64,000 bases of DNA from the NCBI RefSeq assembly GCF_000732615.1, contig NZ_JPGL01000015.1, forward strand, positions 92,120-156,119, given 5' to 3'. Positions 18,174 through 27,507 of this stretch are shown in pieces. A model generated the notes under the pieces. That model had not been told where the DNA came from. It did not search any database and saw nothing but the letters and a program-made list of their open reading frames with translations. The stretch is from Burkholderia paludis (GTDB lineage Bacteria; Pseudomonadota; Gammaproteobacteria; Burkholderiales; Burkholderiaceae). Both the position numbers and the translations under genes were made by a program. Each line of letters begins with the position of its first letter. Position 1 is the first letter of the stretch.

Positions 18174-18890
18174 ATGCCTTTACCGCTCGTCTTTTTGCCT
18201 GCAATGCCATGCGACGGACGCATGTACGCCGATCAACTCGAAGGGTTGAGCGATCTGGTCGCACCGTCAGTTCGGATACTGGCCTGTCCCACGCTCGCCG
18301 AAAGTGCCGAGAGGCTGCTGGCTTCCATCGACGGGCCGTTCATCATCGCAGGCACGGCCTACGGGGGCAGTGTCGCGATGGAAGTCTTCGCGCGCGCGCC
18401 CGAACGCGTGCGTGGGCTCTGGTTGATGAACTGTCAGCCGGGAGTCCATCCGTACCCGGATGTCGCTCGCGCCACCAGCCGAAGGATCCGGACAGGAGAG
18501 CATGAGCAAGTGCTCGCGGAATTCGCCGAGAACGCGATTCCCCCTGACGACGTCGGCTCGAGAGCCGCGTTCGTTCAGATGGCTCGTGATGCCGGGGCCG
18601 AGATGTTTGCACGACAATCCGATGCGACATCGACCCGCTCGGACCATTGGTCGACGCTGGCAACGAGCACGACTCCAACGCTTCTCATCTGGGGAGCAGC
18701 GGATCGCTTCGTTCCGGCGGAAGTCGGTCGGCGTGTCGCCAGGCTCATGCCGCATGCGCGATTCGAGTTGCTGGAGGGGTGCGGACACTTTCCGACGCTT
18801 GAGCGGCCAGCGCGATGCACGGACATTGCCCGGCGCTGGCTGGTCGAGCAAGTGATCGGCAGCCCGGCCCAAGGCCTGGCAGCTGGATGA
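18174..18890 (+). CDS. alpha/beta-hydrolase-fold protein with Ala in place of the catalytic Ser
   Basis: A 238-residue protein with the hydrolase layout: PLVFLPAMPCDGRMY at the N-terminus (oxyanion-hole strand), a nucleophile elbow that reads GTAYGG (residues 60-65), WGAADRFVP with the acidic residue (Asp177) and GCGHFPTLE with His205. Canonical members have GxSxG, but here residue 62 is Ala (codon GCC). Asp and His are kept, so loss of the Ser is specific. It may be a non-catalytic binding protein or a recent loss of function. The ATG at 18174 was chosen for the AAGGTG motif ahead of it and because the fold starts there. Confidence 0.78.
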   Translation: MPLPLVFLPAMPCDGRMYADQLEGLSDLVAPSVRILACPTLAESAERLLASIDGPFIIAGTAYGGSVAMEVFARAPERVRGLWLMNCQPGVHPYPDVARATSRRIRTGEHEQVLAEFAENAIPPDDVGSRAAFVQMARDAGAEMFARQSDATSTRSDHWSTLATSTTPTLLIWGAADRFVPAEVGRRVARLMPHARFELLEGCGHFPTLERPARCTDIARRWLVEQVIGSPAQGLAAG

Positions 18891-19280
18891 GCGAATGCTC
18901 AAAACGTCGAGCGAGGACCGATCGCTTCAAGACATCGAGCGGTTGAATCCGCCGCCGGCTGTTCACGGTCACGAGCCGGACACATTCCGCATCGGCTCAC
19001 GACCGCCGTTCATTGGCTCGTGCTACGATCCGCGAGGCCTGACTGACATACCGACGCAGGCAGTCACTCACCCGTAGCGAACTGCAAAAGACTCTCCTCG
19101 CACAATGTACGCAGCTGCCTGGCCTCCCTCGAAAACGCATTGAACGCCACTGGCGATGCAATGGTTGCATCCGCCCTGGCATTCGTTCCGGATCTGCTTG
19201 GAATGGCAGTCCGGCGATGTCGCTCGAATCGACTGACCTCATTCGGATTCGTGCGACTGCGTTTTTCAAGAGACCACAAC

Positions 19281-20201
19281 ATGCGTATTCTCAACGCGAT
19301 GGCGGCTCGCGCCATCCCGCTCGTTCCCCGTTCGCTGATCCGCAGGATTTCCCGTCGATATATCGCCGGCGAGACGCTTCGCGATGCGCTTGCGCGCGTC
19401 CAGGCGCTCCACGCAGCCGGCTTCCGGACAACCGTCGATGTGCTGGGCGAGAGTGCGATATCGTCCGATCAGGCGGAGTCGATGACCCGCGACTATCTCG
19501 ATCTCGTCGAGACGCTCGGCATGGCAAATGAACCGGCCGAACTGTCGATCAAATTGACTGCGCTGGGGCTGCATCTCGACGAAGACGCCTGTATGGCGAG
19601 AGTCGCGGCGATACTGCGATCGGCGGCAGAACACGGGCTCGGTGCATGCATCGATATGGAAGACATCGGTTGCACCCGGAAAACGCTCGATGCGTTCGCA
19701 AAGCTCGAAGCCGACGAATATGCAATCGGAATCGCACTGCAAGCGTACTTGACGCGCACACACGACGACATCGTTCCACTGCTGGCGCGCAAGAGCCGCA
19801 TGCGCATCTGCAAGGGCATCTATGCGGAAGCAGACGAGCATCTCGTCGACGGTGCATCGAGGGATCGCGCGGCAATCAATGCGCACTTCGCCCGACACGT
19901 ATCGAGTGCGATACAGGCGGGATCGTTCGTGGGTATCGCGACCCACGATGCGCAATTGATCGATATGCTGACCACCTGGCTGAAACGCGAGCGGATCGAC
20001 CGGTCCCGGTTCGAATTCCAGATGTTGCTGGGCGTATGCGAGCCGGCGCGCGATGCGCTGCTTGCCGAAGGATTCAATGTGCGTGTCTATGTGCCGTACG
20101 GTCGCGACTGGTATGGCTACAGCATCCGGCGAATCAAGGAGAATCCGCGGATCGCCGGATATGTCCTGAGGGCGGCGATACGTAACGATCGGGCGCGCTG
20201 A
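19281..20201 (+). CDS. proline dehydrogenase (monofunctional, PRODH domain)
   Basis: A 306-residue TIM-barrel flavoenzyme that oxidises L-proline to pyrroline-5-carboxylate, passing electrons to quinone. Family motifs are visible: VDVLGES, ELSIKLTALGL, GACIDMED, RICKGIYAE, and the substrate-binding C-terminus VYVPYGRDWYGYSIRRI with ENP following. Its length fits the short bacterial enzymes, not bifunctional PutA (no DNA-binding or P5C dehydrogenase domain). An upstream open extension to 19140 has no family match, so the ATG at 19281 is preferred. No P5C dehydrogenase gene is nearby. Confidence 0.9.
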   Translation: MRILNAMAARAIPLVPRSLIRRISRRYIAGETLRDALARVQALHAAGFRTTVDVLGESAISSDQAESMTRDYLDLVETLGMANEPAELSIKLTALGLHLDEDACMARVAAILRSAAEHGLGACIDMEDIGCTRKTLDAFAKLEADEYAIGIALQAYLTRTHDDIVPLLARKSRMRICKGIYAEADEHLVDGASRDRAAINAHFARHVSSAIQAGSFVGIATHDAQLIDMLTTWLKRERIDRSRFEFQMLLGVCEPARDALLAEGFNVRVYVPYGRDWYGYSIRRIKENPRIAGYVLRAAIRNDRAR

Positions 20202-20226
20202 CACCTGCAGCGTCCATCCCAGATTG

Positions 20227-20248
20227 GGGCCAACCAGATGGTTGGTCC
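20227..20248 (+). terminator. hairpin after the proline dehydrogenase gene
   Basis: A 9-bp stem with one G-T pair and an AGAT loop, 26 bases after the stop codon. It has no T-run but is well placed between two convergent genes. The rest of the 20202-20454 gap shows nothing. Confidence 0.45.
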
Positions 20249-20454
20249 CGGTCTTGTGATTATCGGGTGCGTTTGCGAGGTGCTTCCGTGTCGGACGGTG
20301 GTCTATGCCGCGAGCGGCGCCATGACGCGTTCGCCGTCGCCGAGGAGGGGCCGCGCTTGTTGACCGCATTCCGCAAACCGGCCCTGTTCACTTTGTCGAC
20401 CCTGCGCTCGGTGGCACGTTGAGCGTTCTTCGACCGACAAGCGTCGCGCCCCGG

Positions 20455-21438
20455 CTATCGCCGATCTTGCCGTGTCTGGTCGAACGCTTCGCTAGGGGCG
20501 TAGCCGTATCGTGTCTTGAAAATCCGGCTGAAGTATTTCTCGTCGATGAAGCCGAAGCGTCGTGCGATAGTCCGGATTTTCTCGCTGCTCCGCTGGCCGC
20601 TCGAAAGCACCTGATGAGCCAGATGGAGCCGACGCTGACGGATCTCGCGCATGACGCCGCCGGAAGGGGTGAAAAGCTGATACAGCTTGGCACGTGATAT
20701 TCCCGCTTCCCGGCAGATACGATCGGGCGTCAGGTCGGCCTCGAGCAAATGCATGTCGATGTAGTGACGTATGCGCCGGGCAAGCAGTTCGTCGACGACG
20801 TGAGGGGATTCCGGGAGCCCGTCGGACGCATTCTGCACGCAGGCCAGAAGCAGTTGCGTCGTTGCATCGGCAATGTAGGGAAGCTCGGCCGCGCTCAGTC
20901 CGGGCAGGTTTTCGCGAAGCGAAAGCAGGTGGTCCCGTAGCAGGGCGACCGACCCTTGGGATAGCGAATACCCGTGTAGCCGCTCTACCTTCGGAGGTAG
21001 CAGTGAGCGCGGCACCGCGAGGGAAATCTCGTGGCCGCTGGTGGCGATGTACTCGAACGGTCGTCCGTAGTCGAGCAGGTACAAGTCGGCGGCCCGCTTG
21101 ATCTGCGAGACGGATCGGGTGCGAAGGCTGAGCGATCCGCTGACTTGCAGGTTGAAGCAGTAATAGTCGTGATAGTCCGCACGGACATGGCGCGGGGTTC
21201 GAGCGGCGCCGAAGCTTGCCGCAGCCGGCCCGCCTTTTCCTTTCCAGACGCGATTTTCGAGGACGAACGGTCCGAACGAGACATGCTGGCAGTGCAGGTC
21301 GAACGCAGCACGTGCGCTCCCGTCCGGAGAAAAATCGAAGAACGGCACTTCCACCGCCCATGCTTCGAATTGCTCGTCAGGCGGGGCATCGGACGTCGAA
21401 AATCGTTCGACATGCGGACGCGATGGGTCGCTTGGCAT
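20455..21438 (-). CDS. AraC-family transcriptional regulator (paralog 1)
   Basis: A 327-residue regulator. The N-terminal ~180 residues are the AraC-binding-like domain (PF14525), with FEAWAVEVPFFDF and HVSFGPFVL. The C-terminal two-helix-turn-helix domain is clear: LTPDRICREAGISRAKLYQL and IRTIARRFGFIDEKYFSRIF. It is clearly related to the regulators at 25328 and 29513 and to the decayed copy near 27.2 kb. Unlike those it is on the minus strand and has no exported-protein cargo beside it; it converges with the proline dehydrogenase gene. Confidence 0.88.
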   Translation of the reverse strand: MPSDPSRPHVERFSTSDAPPDEQFEAWAVEVPFFDFSPDGSARAAFDLHCQHVSFGPFVLENRVWKGKGGPAAASFGAARTPRHVRADYHDYYCFNLQVSGSLSLRTRSVSQIKRAADLYLLDYGRPFEYIATSGHEISLAVPRSLLPPKVERLHGYSLSQGSVALLRDHLLSLRENLPGLSAAELPYIADATTQLLLACVQNASDGLPESPHVVDELLARRIRHYIDMHLLEADLTPDRICREAGISRAKLYQLFTPSGGVMREIRQRRLHLAHQVLSSGQRSSEKIRTIARRFGFIDEKYFSRIFKTRYGYAPSEAFDQTRQDRR

Positions 21439-22324
21439 AGGAAGTCAAGATCGTTGGCAGACAAGCCAACATGCTCGCGCGGCATCGTGCGGCCAGTCAG
21501 TTCATCCGCGGTAGCGATACTGCCGGCGCCGCAGGCCGGTGGTCATCCGACGAGGCGCCAGCAGGGTCTTGCCACGATAGCATGCCTGGTGAAGAAAGCG
21601 AAAACCATGGCGGCACGATGATTGCAATAAGTTAGTTCGACTTTGCAGTCGGCCCCACACCCGTCGCGGCAATCCGGCACAGCCAACTGCACGGCGTTAC
21701 TTTCGGATGACTGATTGGTTAATGCGCCCGACACGGCGTTGGGCGCGACGGGCGGTGCGATTGCTCCCCAAGTCGTGACCCGTCGCTGAAAGGTTTACCT
21801 TTCTGTGTTGTAAAAATCATGACCGCCCGGGCGTCAATCGTCAGTGGGTACGTAAAAAATTTATCGTTCAGTAGCTAATTCGTGTTTATTAAAACGCGTG
21901 TCCACCAAGTGTAGACGCTACGCTACCTTCAATTGAAACAGTATGGATTAAGATGCTTCCGGTGTCATCTCTGCCTCTAAAATCGACTCCCTGGCGCCTT
22001 CTCCCGCGCTGGCGGGCCGCGAGCACGGTCGTGGCATACGTCGGAGCATGAATAAAAAGCGTGGATTTTAGATGAAATGAAGTGACGAGATTAAATGAAT
22101 TCGAATTTGGGTATTTAAAAATTATAGGCCTGGTGCCTTGGAGTGTCGGCAGCGGTATCTCCTGGATGGGAGATGTTTTGAAAAGCGTGGCAAGCATTAA
22201 CCTGTCGCGCGTTATTTGACAATGAAAGGTCCAGCTTGCGGTGGGCATGACGGCATGTCGCTTTTGCCGGCGATTGTGTTGCCCGGCCCGGCGGACCGGA
22301 AACCCACGGAATGGGGAAGCGGGT
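21439..22324. other. long AT-rich intergenic region
   Basis: 886 bases between divergent AraC and LuxR genes. The part from about 21780 to 22210 is markedly AT-rich compared with the rest. Short open frames here lack family resemblance and ribosome-binding sites. It probably holds the promoters of both regulators and may be relic or acquired DNA. Confidence 0.5.
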
Positions 22325-23470
22325 ATGACATTCCTCGATAACGGTCTGTCCGCCCTGGTCGGCCGGCTTTACGACGCCTCGCTTGACGGTAGTCGATGGG
22401 CAGGGATGGCCTCGACGATCGCAGCGACGTTCAACGCGAATAGTGCCGTTCTGAAGCTCCATGACGGTGCGAGCGTGCAATTGCTCGAGTGCACCGATAA
22501 TCTGCAGATACCACCGGCACGCCTGGATTGGGCAAACCACTGGCACCAGAACGATCTTTGGGTCAATCGCGCGGTGGCGCGCAGCGTTGAGACCATCTTT
22601 ACGGATCGCGATCTCGTTACGCCGCGCGAGCAGCGCGAAAGCGGTTTCTATCAGGAGTGGCTGTGTGAACTCGACATCCATCATGTCGTCGGCACGCTGT
22701 TTCCGGTCGGTGACGGTGCGCTTGGGGTGCTGGGTATTCACCGCCCGAAATCGGCGCGCCACTTCGGCGCCAGGGACCGCCGGAGGGCAGCGTTTCTCCT
22801 TCCGCATATCCAGCGCGCTTTCCAGTTGAGCCAACGCTTGTCCACCGTCCGGCACGAAGCCGCGCTGGAAGCGCTGAACCGCGTCGATACGGGCGTGCTG
22901 GTCACGAATCAATCGTGTCATGTGCTGTACGCGAACGCGATGGCGGAGTATCTGCTTCGCGCGAGCCAGGCAATTCATGGTCTGGCAGGACGCGTACGCC
23001 TTGACGATAGTGCGTTGCACGAGCGGCTTGTGCAGTTGATCCGGTCCTCGGTGTCGACGGCGTCCGGCCGGGCGAAACCGCTGGGCCGGACGTTGAAGGT
23101 TCCACGCACCGGTCGTTTGCCCCTGACGCTGAGCGTCAGTCCGTTGAGGCCGAGCGGCCTGATCAGGACGGCCACGCCGCTGGCGCTCGTTTTGCTGCGC
23201 GACCCGGAATATCCGACAGCGAGCGTGTGCCATTTGCGAGAGTTGTTCGGCTTTACCCCGACCGAAGCAGCCATTGCCGCCGACCTCGGGACGGGGCTTT
23301 CGCTGGATGAGATTGCCCGACGCAAGGGTATTGGCATGGGCACGGTCCGATCCCATCTGAAGCGAATCCTGTTCAAGACCGGCACGAATCGACAGGCTGA
23401 AGTGGCAGTGCTCGTGGCGCGAAGCGTGGCGTTGTTTCGACCGCCGGAAGAGGAAATCTCTCCCAAATGA
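22325..23470 (+). CDS. LuxR-family transcriptional regulator (paralog 2)
   Basis: A 381-residue protein with the same layout as the regulator at 16124: an unclassified N-terminal sensor part, a PAS-like region near residues 205-280 (ALNRVDTGVLVTNQSCHVLY) and a C-terminal LuxR helix-turn-helix (FTPTEAAIAADLGTG, then GTVRSHLKRILFKTGT). The ATG at 22325 is preceded by GGGGAAGC. The next gene downstream encodes a small lipoprotein on the same strand. Confidence 0.85.
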   Translation: MTFLDNGLSALVGRLYDASLDGSRWAGMASTIAATFNANSAVLKLHDGASVQLLECTDNLQIPPARLDWANHWHQNDLWVNRAVARSVETIFTDRDLVTPREQRESGFYQEWLCELDIHHVVGTLFPVGDGALGVLGIHRPKSARHFGARDRRRAAFLLPHIQRAFQLSQRLSTVRHEAALEALNRVDTGVLVTNQSCHVLYANAMAEYLLRASQAIHGLAGRVRLDDSALHERLVQLIRSSVSTASGRAKPLGRTLKVPRTGRLPLTLSVSPLRPSGLIRTATPLALVLLRDPEYPTASVCHLRELFGFTPTEAAIAADLGTGLSLDEIARRKGIGMGTVRSHLKRILFKTGTNRQAEVAVLVARSVALFRPPEEEISPK

Positions 23471-23792
23471 GAGGCGACAAGTATCCCCGTCGTCGGTAAT
23501 CTCGTGCCTGAAAACGGGAGCGCGGCTTGCCTCGCTCCATACATCGCCGATGGGATTCGGACGGCGATGGCGAGACGCGAAGAATCATGTCGAGCGATGA
23601 CCGGAAATTTAATGCAGGAATACTGATTAGCTGTCGAGGTGACCATGCAATGTGGTGAGTGTTCGGCGTCTGTCGATTCCAGGCGGTTGAGCGAGGCGCC
23701 GCGATGGATGATCCAGGCACGCGATACAGCATGCTTGCAAGTCTGGAGAGCACGGCCGCGCCGGCTGGAGATTGAATAAAAAAGGGACGCTT
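23471..23792. other. intergenic region, no feature seen
   Basis: A 322-base gap between the LuxR gene and a lipoprotein gene. No open frame with family resemblance and no strong hairpin were seen. Confidence 0.4.
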
Positions 23793-24236
23793 ATGAAACC
23801 CATTGCATGGATGGCGATGGCTACCTGTCTCGCGCTCACTGCGTGTGGCGGCGATGATGCTTCGACGGGGAGCGGTTCCGCCTCGTCGCTTTCGGGGCCG
23901 TCGTCTTCGGGCGGGGGCACGGCGCAGGCGCTGTCGACGAAACCGGACCTCGGCGAAAACCATCCGCCGCAACTTGCCCTCGACGATGCCGGGAATGCCA
24001 CGGTGGCGTGGAGCGATGTGGGCACACCGGGTTCGACGCATATCTTTGCGAGCCGCTACGTGAACAATGCCTGGAGCACGCCGACGCTGTTCGGCAAAGA
24101 TCCGCAGGGCGCGTTTGCGGCAGCCCTGGCAGGCAACTCGGCCGGCAATCTCGCGCTGCTGTATGTCCTTGACGTCATGGAGCAGGGGGTGACGGTCAGT
24201 GAGGTGCAGACGAGCTTCCTTACCCCCGGATCGTGA
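23793..24236 (+). CDS. small lipoprotein
   Basis: A 147-residue protein with a lipoprotein signal: MKPIAWMAMATCLALTAC, acylated Cys18, then a Ser/Gly-rich linker to about residue 45. The body (LALDDAGNATVAWSD, IFASRYVNNAWSTPTLFG) looks like a single unit of the repeat seen in long sialidase/BNR-like surface proteins, so the gene may be a shortened relative of a larger protein. An AAGGGACG ribosome-binding site precedes the ATG. Confidence 0.65.
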   Translation: MKPIAWMAMATCLALTACGGDDASTGSGSASSLSGPSSSGGGTAQALSTKPDLGENHPPQLALDDAGNATVAWSDVGTPGSTHIFASRYVNNAWSTPTLFGKDPQGAFAAALAGNSAGNLALLYVLDVMEQGVTVSEVQTSFLTPGS

Positions 24237-24374
24237 GTCCGCCACCGAGTACGTGAGGCTGGCTGCTACGCCCTTGGGGGCGGCGGCCTGGTCCTCATCG
24301 TCCGAACGGCTGTTTGCTTGTACGGCGCGTTCTTCGGTTCGCATGTCGCAACACCTATCTTTCAGGAATTCAGC

Positions 24375-24806
24375 ATGCTTCGCAAAATCGTGTGTATCGG
24401 ACTCTGTGTCGGGATGTCCGCCTGTTCAGGTATGGGGGGCGATGATGCCAGTCGTCCGTCGCCATTCGACAGCGCTTATCTCAAGGCCCATGTCATTCCG
24501 GGCAAGACCACCGAAAGCGACGTCGCGCAGATGTTCGGCGACCCCTTCCAGAAAAAGAGCTTCCCTCAACTGGGCAAGGACATGTGGGTGTACTCCAACG
24601 TCCATATGCCGGGGCAGGGAAACCGGTTGCTGTCGATGGCGGGCATGGCCGCGGGCTTCATCCCCGGTGCGGGGCTTCTCGCCCAGGCGACCAACGCCGG
24701 ACAGATGGTGGATGCAACGTCGGGGCCGACCAAGGCCAAGACGATGCAGTTCGAATTCAACAGCAGCAACGGCACGGTCAAGGACTGGTTCGGCGACGTG
24801 CAGTAA
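24375..24806 (+). CDS. SmpA/OmlA (BamE)-like lipoprotein
   Basis: A 143-residue lipoprotein (MLRKIVCIGLCVGMSAC, Cys17). The segment YLKAHVIPGKTTESDVAQMF and the following GDP are the start of the SmpA/OmlA domain that BamE shares with other small lipoproteins. Residues ~85-115 are Gly/Ala-rich and hydrophobic, which is unusual for BamE itself. It is likely an outer-membrane or envelope-associated accessory lipoprotein, not the essential BamE of the cell. Confidence 0.75.
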   Translation: MLRKIVCIGLCVGMSACSGMGGDDASRPSPFDSAYLKAHVIPGKTTESDVAQMFGDPFQKKSFPQLGKDMWVYSNVHMPGQGNRLLSMAGMAAGFIPGAGLLAQATNAGQMVDATSGPTKAKTMQFEFNSSNGTVKDWFGDVQ

Positions 24807-24901
24807 GACGAACCCGGGTAATGGAGAGGTCGCCGCGACATGCTGGCGTGTTGCGGCGCGTGTGAGGGCATGAAACCTCGGGAAGTTGATAGAACATGAC
24901 C

Positions 24902-25205
24902 ATGCGGAAGGCGTTGCAGCCGACACGGAATGCCCCTCGTCTTGTCGGCGCGCGGATCCACGCAGATCGACATGGCTTGCGTCGAGAAGTCGACGGCGCG
25001 GACGTTGGGGTCGGGATCGTCCGACGACGTCATGCTTGGCAACGCGCAGGATGGACCGACCGGGATGTCGGGCGGAAGGAACGTCGGGTACGACGCGACC
25101 GCCGGCAAGGGAAGGCGTTTCGGCTGCACGGTTTTCATCGTGCCGGGCATGACGCCGATCGCCTACCCGATCGGCAGGGACCGGGAATGCTTATCGGCGG
25201 ATTGA
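24902..25205 (+). pseudogene. lipoprotein or secreted protein gene with broken signal peptide
   Basis: An ATG at 24902 starts a signal-like segment (MRKALQPTR) in one frame. The mature-looking part (STQIDMACVEKSTARTLGSG, ending RFGCTVFIVPGMTPIAYP) is in another frame that is open from 24930 to the stop at 25205. A single base change in length near 24925 would join a lipoprotein-like leader to it. It could still be translated from the ATG at 24930 (91 residues) but would then not be exported normally. Confidence 0.5.
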
Positions 25206-25327
25206 TCGAGTCGACGCATGCGATGTGCCCGGCAAGACAGATATCGGCGGCACGAGCCGGTCGTGCCTGTCGTCGTTGCGTGGGCGATCGTCGCGTCGGC
25301 GCCGGCTTCCGGTATCGGTGATCCACG

Positions 25328-26392
25328 ATGGTTGCGGATTTCCCGCTGGATACCTATCGGTTCACCACGCTGGGCGTGCCGGAAAGCGAACGCTTCGACG
25401 CATGGGCTGCGGCGCTGTCGCTCTGCGATTGCGACTCGCCCACCGACGCAACGGTGCCTTTCGATGCCGAATTTCATGCGATGCGTTTCGGGCCCTTCGT
25501 GCTGACATCGCAGCGCTGGGTGCGAACGGAGCATCCCGTGTCTTACCGCGCCGTGCGAAGCGCTCGGAAGATCGTGGCCGATGGCCTCGATTACTTTCAC
25601 GTGATGTGTCAGTTGACGGGCAGCGCGGTGGGCGAGTTCGGATCCAGGCGGGTTCATGCCGAGGGTGGGGCGCTTTATGTATGTGACATGAGTCTGCCGT
25701 TTGATTGTGTCGTGACGGCGGGCGATGCCATCGGCTTGCTGGTTCGCCGCGATATGCTCCAGGACCTGGATCCGAATCGACGCGGCGACATCGTCAATCC
25801 GACCATGGGTGCCATTCTCACCGAGCATTTGCTTACCCTGCGAGGCAACATGGAAAAGCTGGGCGTTGGCGATATCCCGTACATCGTGCGGGCCACCAAT
25901 ACGCTTCTGCGTGCAGGGTTGACGCGACCCGGCGAGGTGCTGCCCGATGGCCTTTCCGAGGTTGATTTCGCGTTGATTCGTCGTGCAAGGCAATTCATTG
26001 ACGCGAACCTGCCACGGGCCGATTTGACGCCCGAGAAGATCAGCGACGCTATCGGTATCTCGCGCTCCAGGCTATACAAGCTTTTGCAGGGCAGTGGCGG
26101 CATCATGCGCCAGATTCAGCGGCGGCGACTGTCTCGTGCGTATGACGTGCTGACGGATCCGGATCTGCCGAAAGAGCGTATTGTTCAGGTGGCCCGGCGT
26201 CATGGTTTCGTTGACGAAAAATACTTCAGCCGGATTTTCCGGGCGACGTTCGGTTGCACGCCACGGGAAGCCATGGCGCGTCGACGCACCGTGCAATTTC
26301 AACCACGCGCGTCTGTAATTGACATATCCGGTCCGACGTTTGTTCAATGGCTCAAGGCCGATGGAGACATGCCCGTGTCGTTCGGGATCTGA
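25328..26392 (+). CDS. AraC-family transcriptional regulator (paralog 2)
   Basis: A 354-residue regulator, with an AraC-binding-like N-terminus (FDAEFHAMRFGPFVL, about residues 45-60) and a C-terminal AraC helix-turn-helix (LTPEKISDAIGISRSRLYKL, RHGFVDEKYFSRIF). A conserved tail, GPTFVQWLKA, is shared with the regulator at 29513 and with the decayed copy at 27.3 kb. It heads a module: the lipoprotein gene at 26537 follows on the same strand 144 bases later. Confidence 0.88.
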   Translation: MVADFPLDTYRFTTLGVPESERFDAWAAALSLCDCDSPTDATVPFDAEFHAMRFGPFVLTSQRWVRTEHPVSYRAVRSARKIVADGLDYFHVMCQLTGSAVGEFGSRRVHAEGGALYVCDMSLPFDCVVTAGDAIGLLVRRDMLQDLDPNRRGDIVNPTMGAILTEHLLTLRGNMEKLGVGDIPYIVRATNTLLRAGLTRPGEVLPDGLSEVDFALIRRARQFIDANLPRADLTPEKISDAIGISRSRLYKLLQGSGGIMRQIQRRRLSRAYDVLTDPDLPKERIVQVARRHGFVDEKYFSRIFRATFGCTPREAMARRRTVQFQPRASVIDISGPTFVQWLKADGDMPVSFGI

Positions 26393-26536
26393 CGACGACG
26401 CGCGTGGCGAACGCGCAAGCAACGGTGACGCGTCCGGACGGAAGTCGCACGACTGGACACTGACGGTTCCGCGCTCGCTGTCTTGTGCAGGTCGTATGAC
26501 AGAGACGGAACTCGATATTTTTCGCAGGGGAAATTG

Positions 26537-27088
26537 ATGCGCACATCGATCATGGCCGCCGGGCTGATTCTGGCAGGGGTTGGCGTTGCCGGCTGTGTTG
26601 CGCCGCGACAGCCTTGGGTGGCTCAACCGGCGCTCACTCAGCCCGCCGCGCCTGCCGCGGCCAAGGCGCCACCGACGCTAGAAGAAGTAGACAAGGCAAT
26701 CGAAGCGATCGACAAGATCACCGCGGATGACCGTGACAGGATTGCGCGGGATTTCGCTCCCAAGGAAGACCTGGAGATCGATCGCGAAATGCGCCAATTG
26801 CTGATCGAAGCCAGGCCCATCGTGATCTCGCGTGACAAGGACAAGGCGCGCGATTGGCGAGCGAAATACAACGCGCTCGCGGCGCGACGGAATCAGGCCG
26901 AAAAGCGCTTTACCTACGACTGGTTCAGGCGGCATCCGGGTATGGCCTCGCAAGATACCGGCTCGCCGTTCGCCGGACGCACGGACCCGGGCTGCATCGG
27001 TGGACATTGCCAGTGGACGCCCCCTCCGGCTGAACCGCGGACATGTACCGTCAATGGGATCGGGTGGGTCGGGCAGGCGCCGTGCTGA
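26537..27088 (+). CDS. small lipoprotein, tandem paralog A
   Basis: A 183-residue lipoprotein: signal MRTSIMAAGLILAGVGVAGC with acylated Cys20, then a Pro/Ala-rich linker and a charged helical region (DKAIEAIDKITADDRDRIA). The C-terminus (MASQDTGSPFAGRTDPGCIG, ending GWVGQAPC) is nearly the same as in the next copy at 27508. Four Cys in the last ~35 residues suggest disulfides in the periplasm. A CAGGGGAAATTG sequence ahead of the ATG is also found before the paralog. Function unknown. Confidence 0.75.
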   Translation: MRTSIMAAGLILAGVGVAGCVAPRQPWVAQPALTQPAAPAAAKAPPTLEEVDKAIEAIDKITADDRDRIARDFAPKEDLEIDREMRQLLIEARPIVISRDKDKARDWRAKYNALAARRNQAEKRFTYDWFRRHPGMASQDTGSPFAGRTDPGCIGGHCQWTPPPAEPRTCTVNGIGWVGQAPC

Positions 27089-27109
27089 ACACGCGGATTG
27101 CATGAGCGA

Positions 27110-27354
27110 TCAAGCGCTCCGGAACAACTCTTTCAGGGCAATGGCGGCATCTTGCGGCAGATCCGGCGACAGTGGCTGAATGGTGCTCATGATGTGTTGA
27201 CTGACCCGGATATACCGAAAGAGCGCATCGTCCAGATGCGTCCGGTGTTGCGGCTTGGGTGACGAGAACTATTTCAGCCGTAGATGACTGCATCGCGAGT
27301 GTCGGGTCCGACGTTTTTCAAGGACTTGAAGATCGCGGGAAAATGTCGGTATAG
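27110..27354 (+). pseudogene. decayed C-terminal fragment of an AraC regulator
   Basis: Reading the plus strand gives LFQGNGGILRQIRRQWLNG, then DVLTDPDIPKERIVQ, matching the helix-turn-helix of the regulator at 25328. After VQ the frame is broken, and GDENYFSR is found in another frame. The last codons read SGPTFFKDLK and GKMSV before a TAG at 27352, matching the GPTFVQWLK tail of the intact copies. The N-terminal two-thirds is missing. It shows that AraC plus lipoprotein was duplicated as a unit. Confidence 0.8.
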
Positions 27355-27507
27355 CTCAGGCTCAGAAAATAGCGCACGTGTCGGGTGTGGAAATGAAAGC
27401 AATGCGTAATAAATTTTCCGGTCGAGAGGACATCCCGTCTCGCGCCCGATGCGCCGCGTATGTCGCATGACCGGGATGGGAATCGATAATTTTCACAGGG
27501 GAATTCG

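Noticed and set aside
21889..22248. 119-residue minus-strand frame in the AT-rich gap
   Set aside because: No family resemblance, poor composition and no ribosome-binding site; probably chance in AT-rich DNA.
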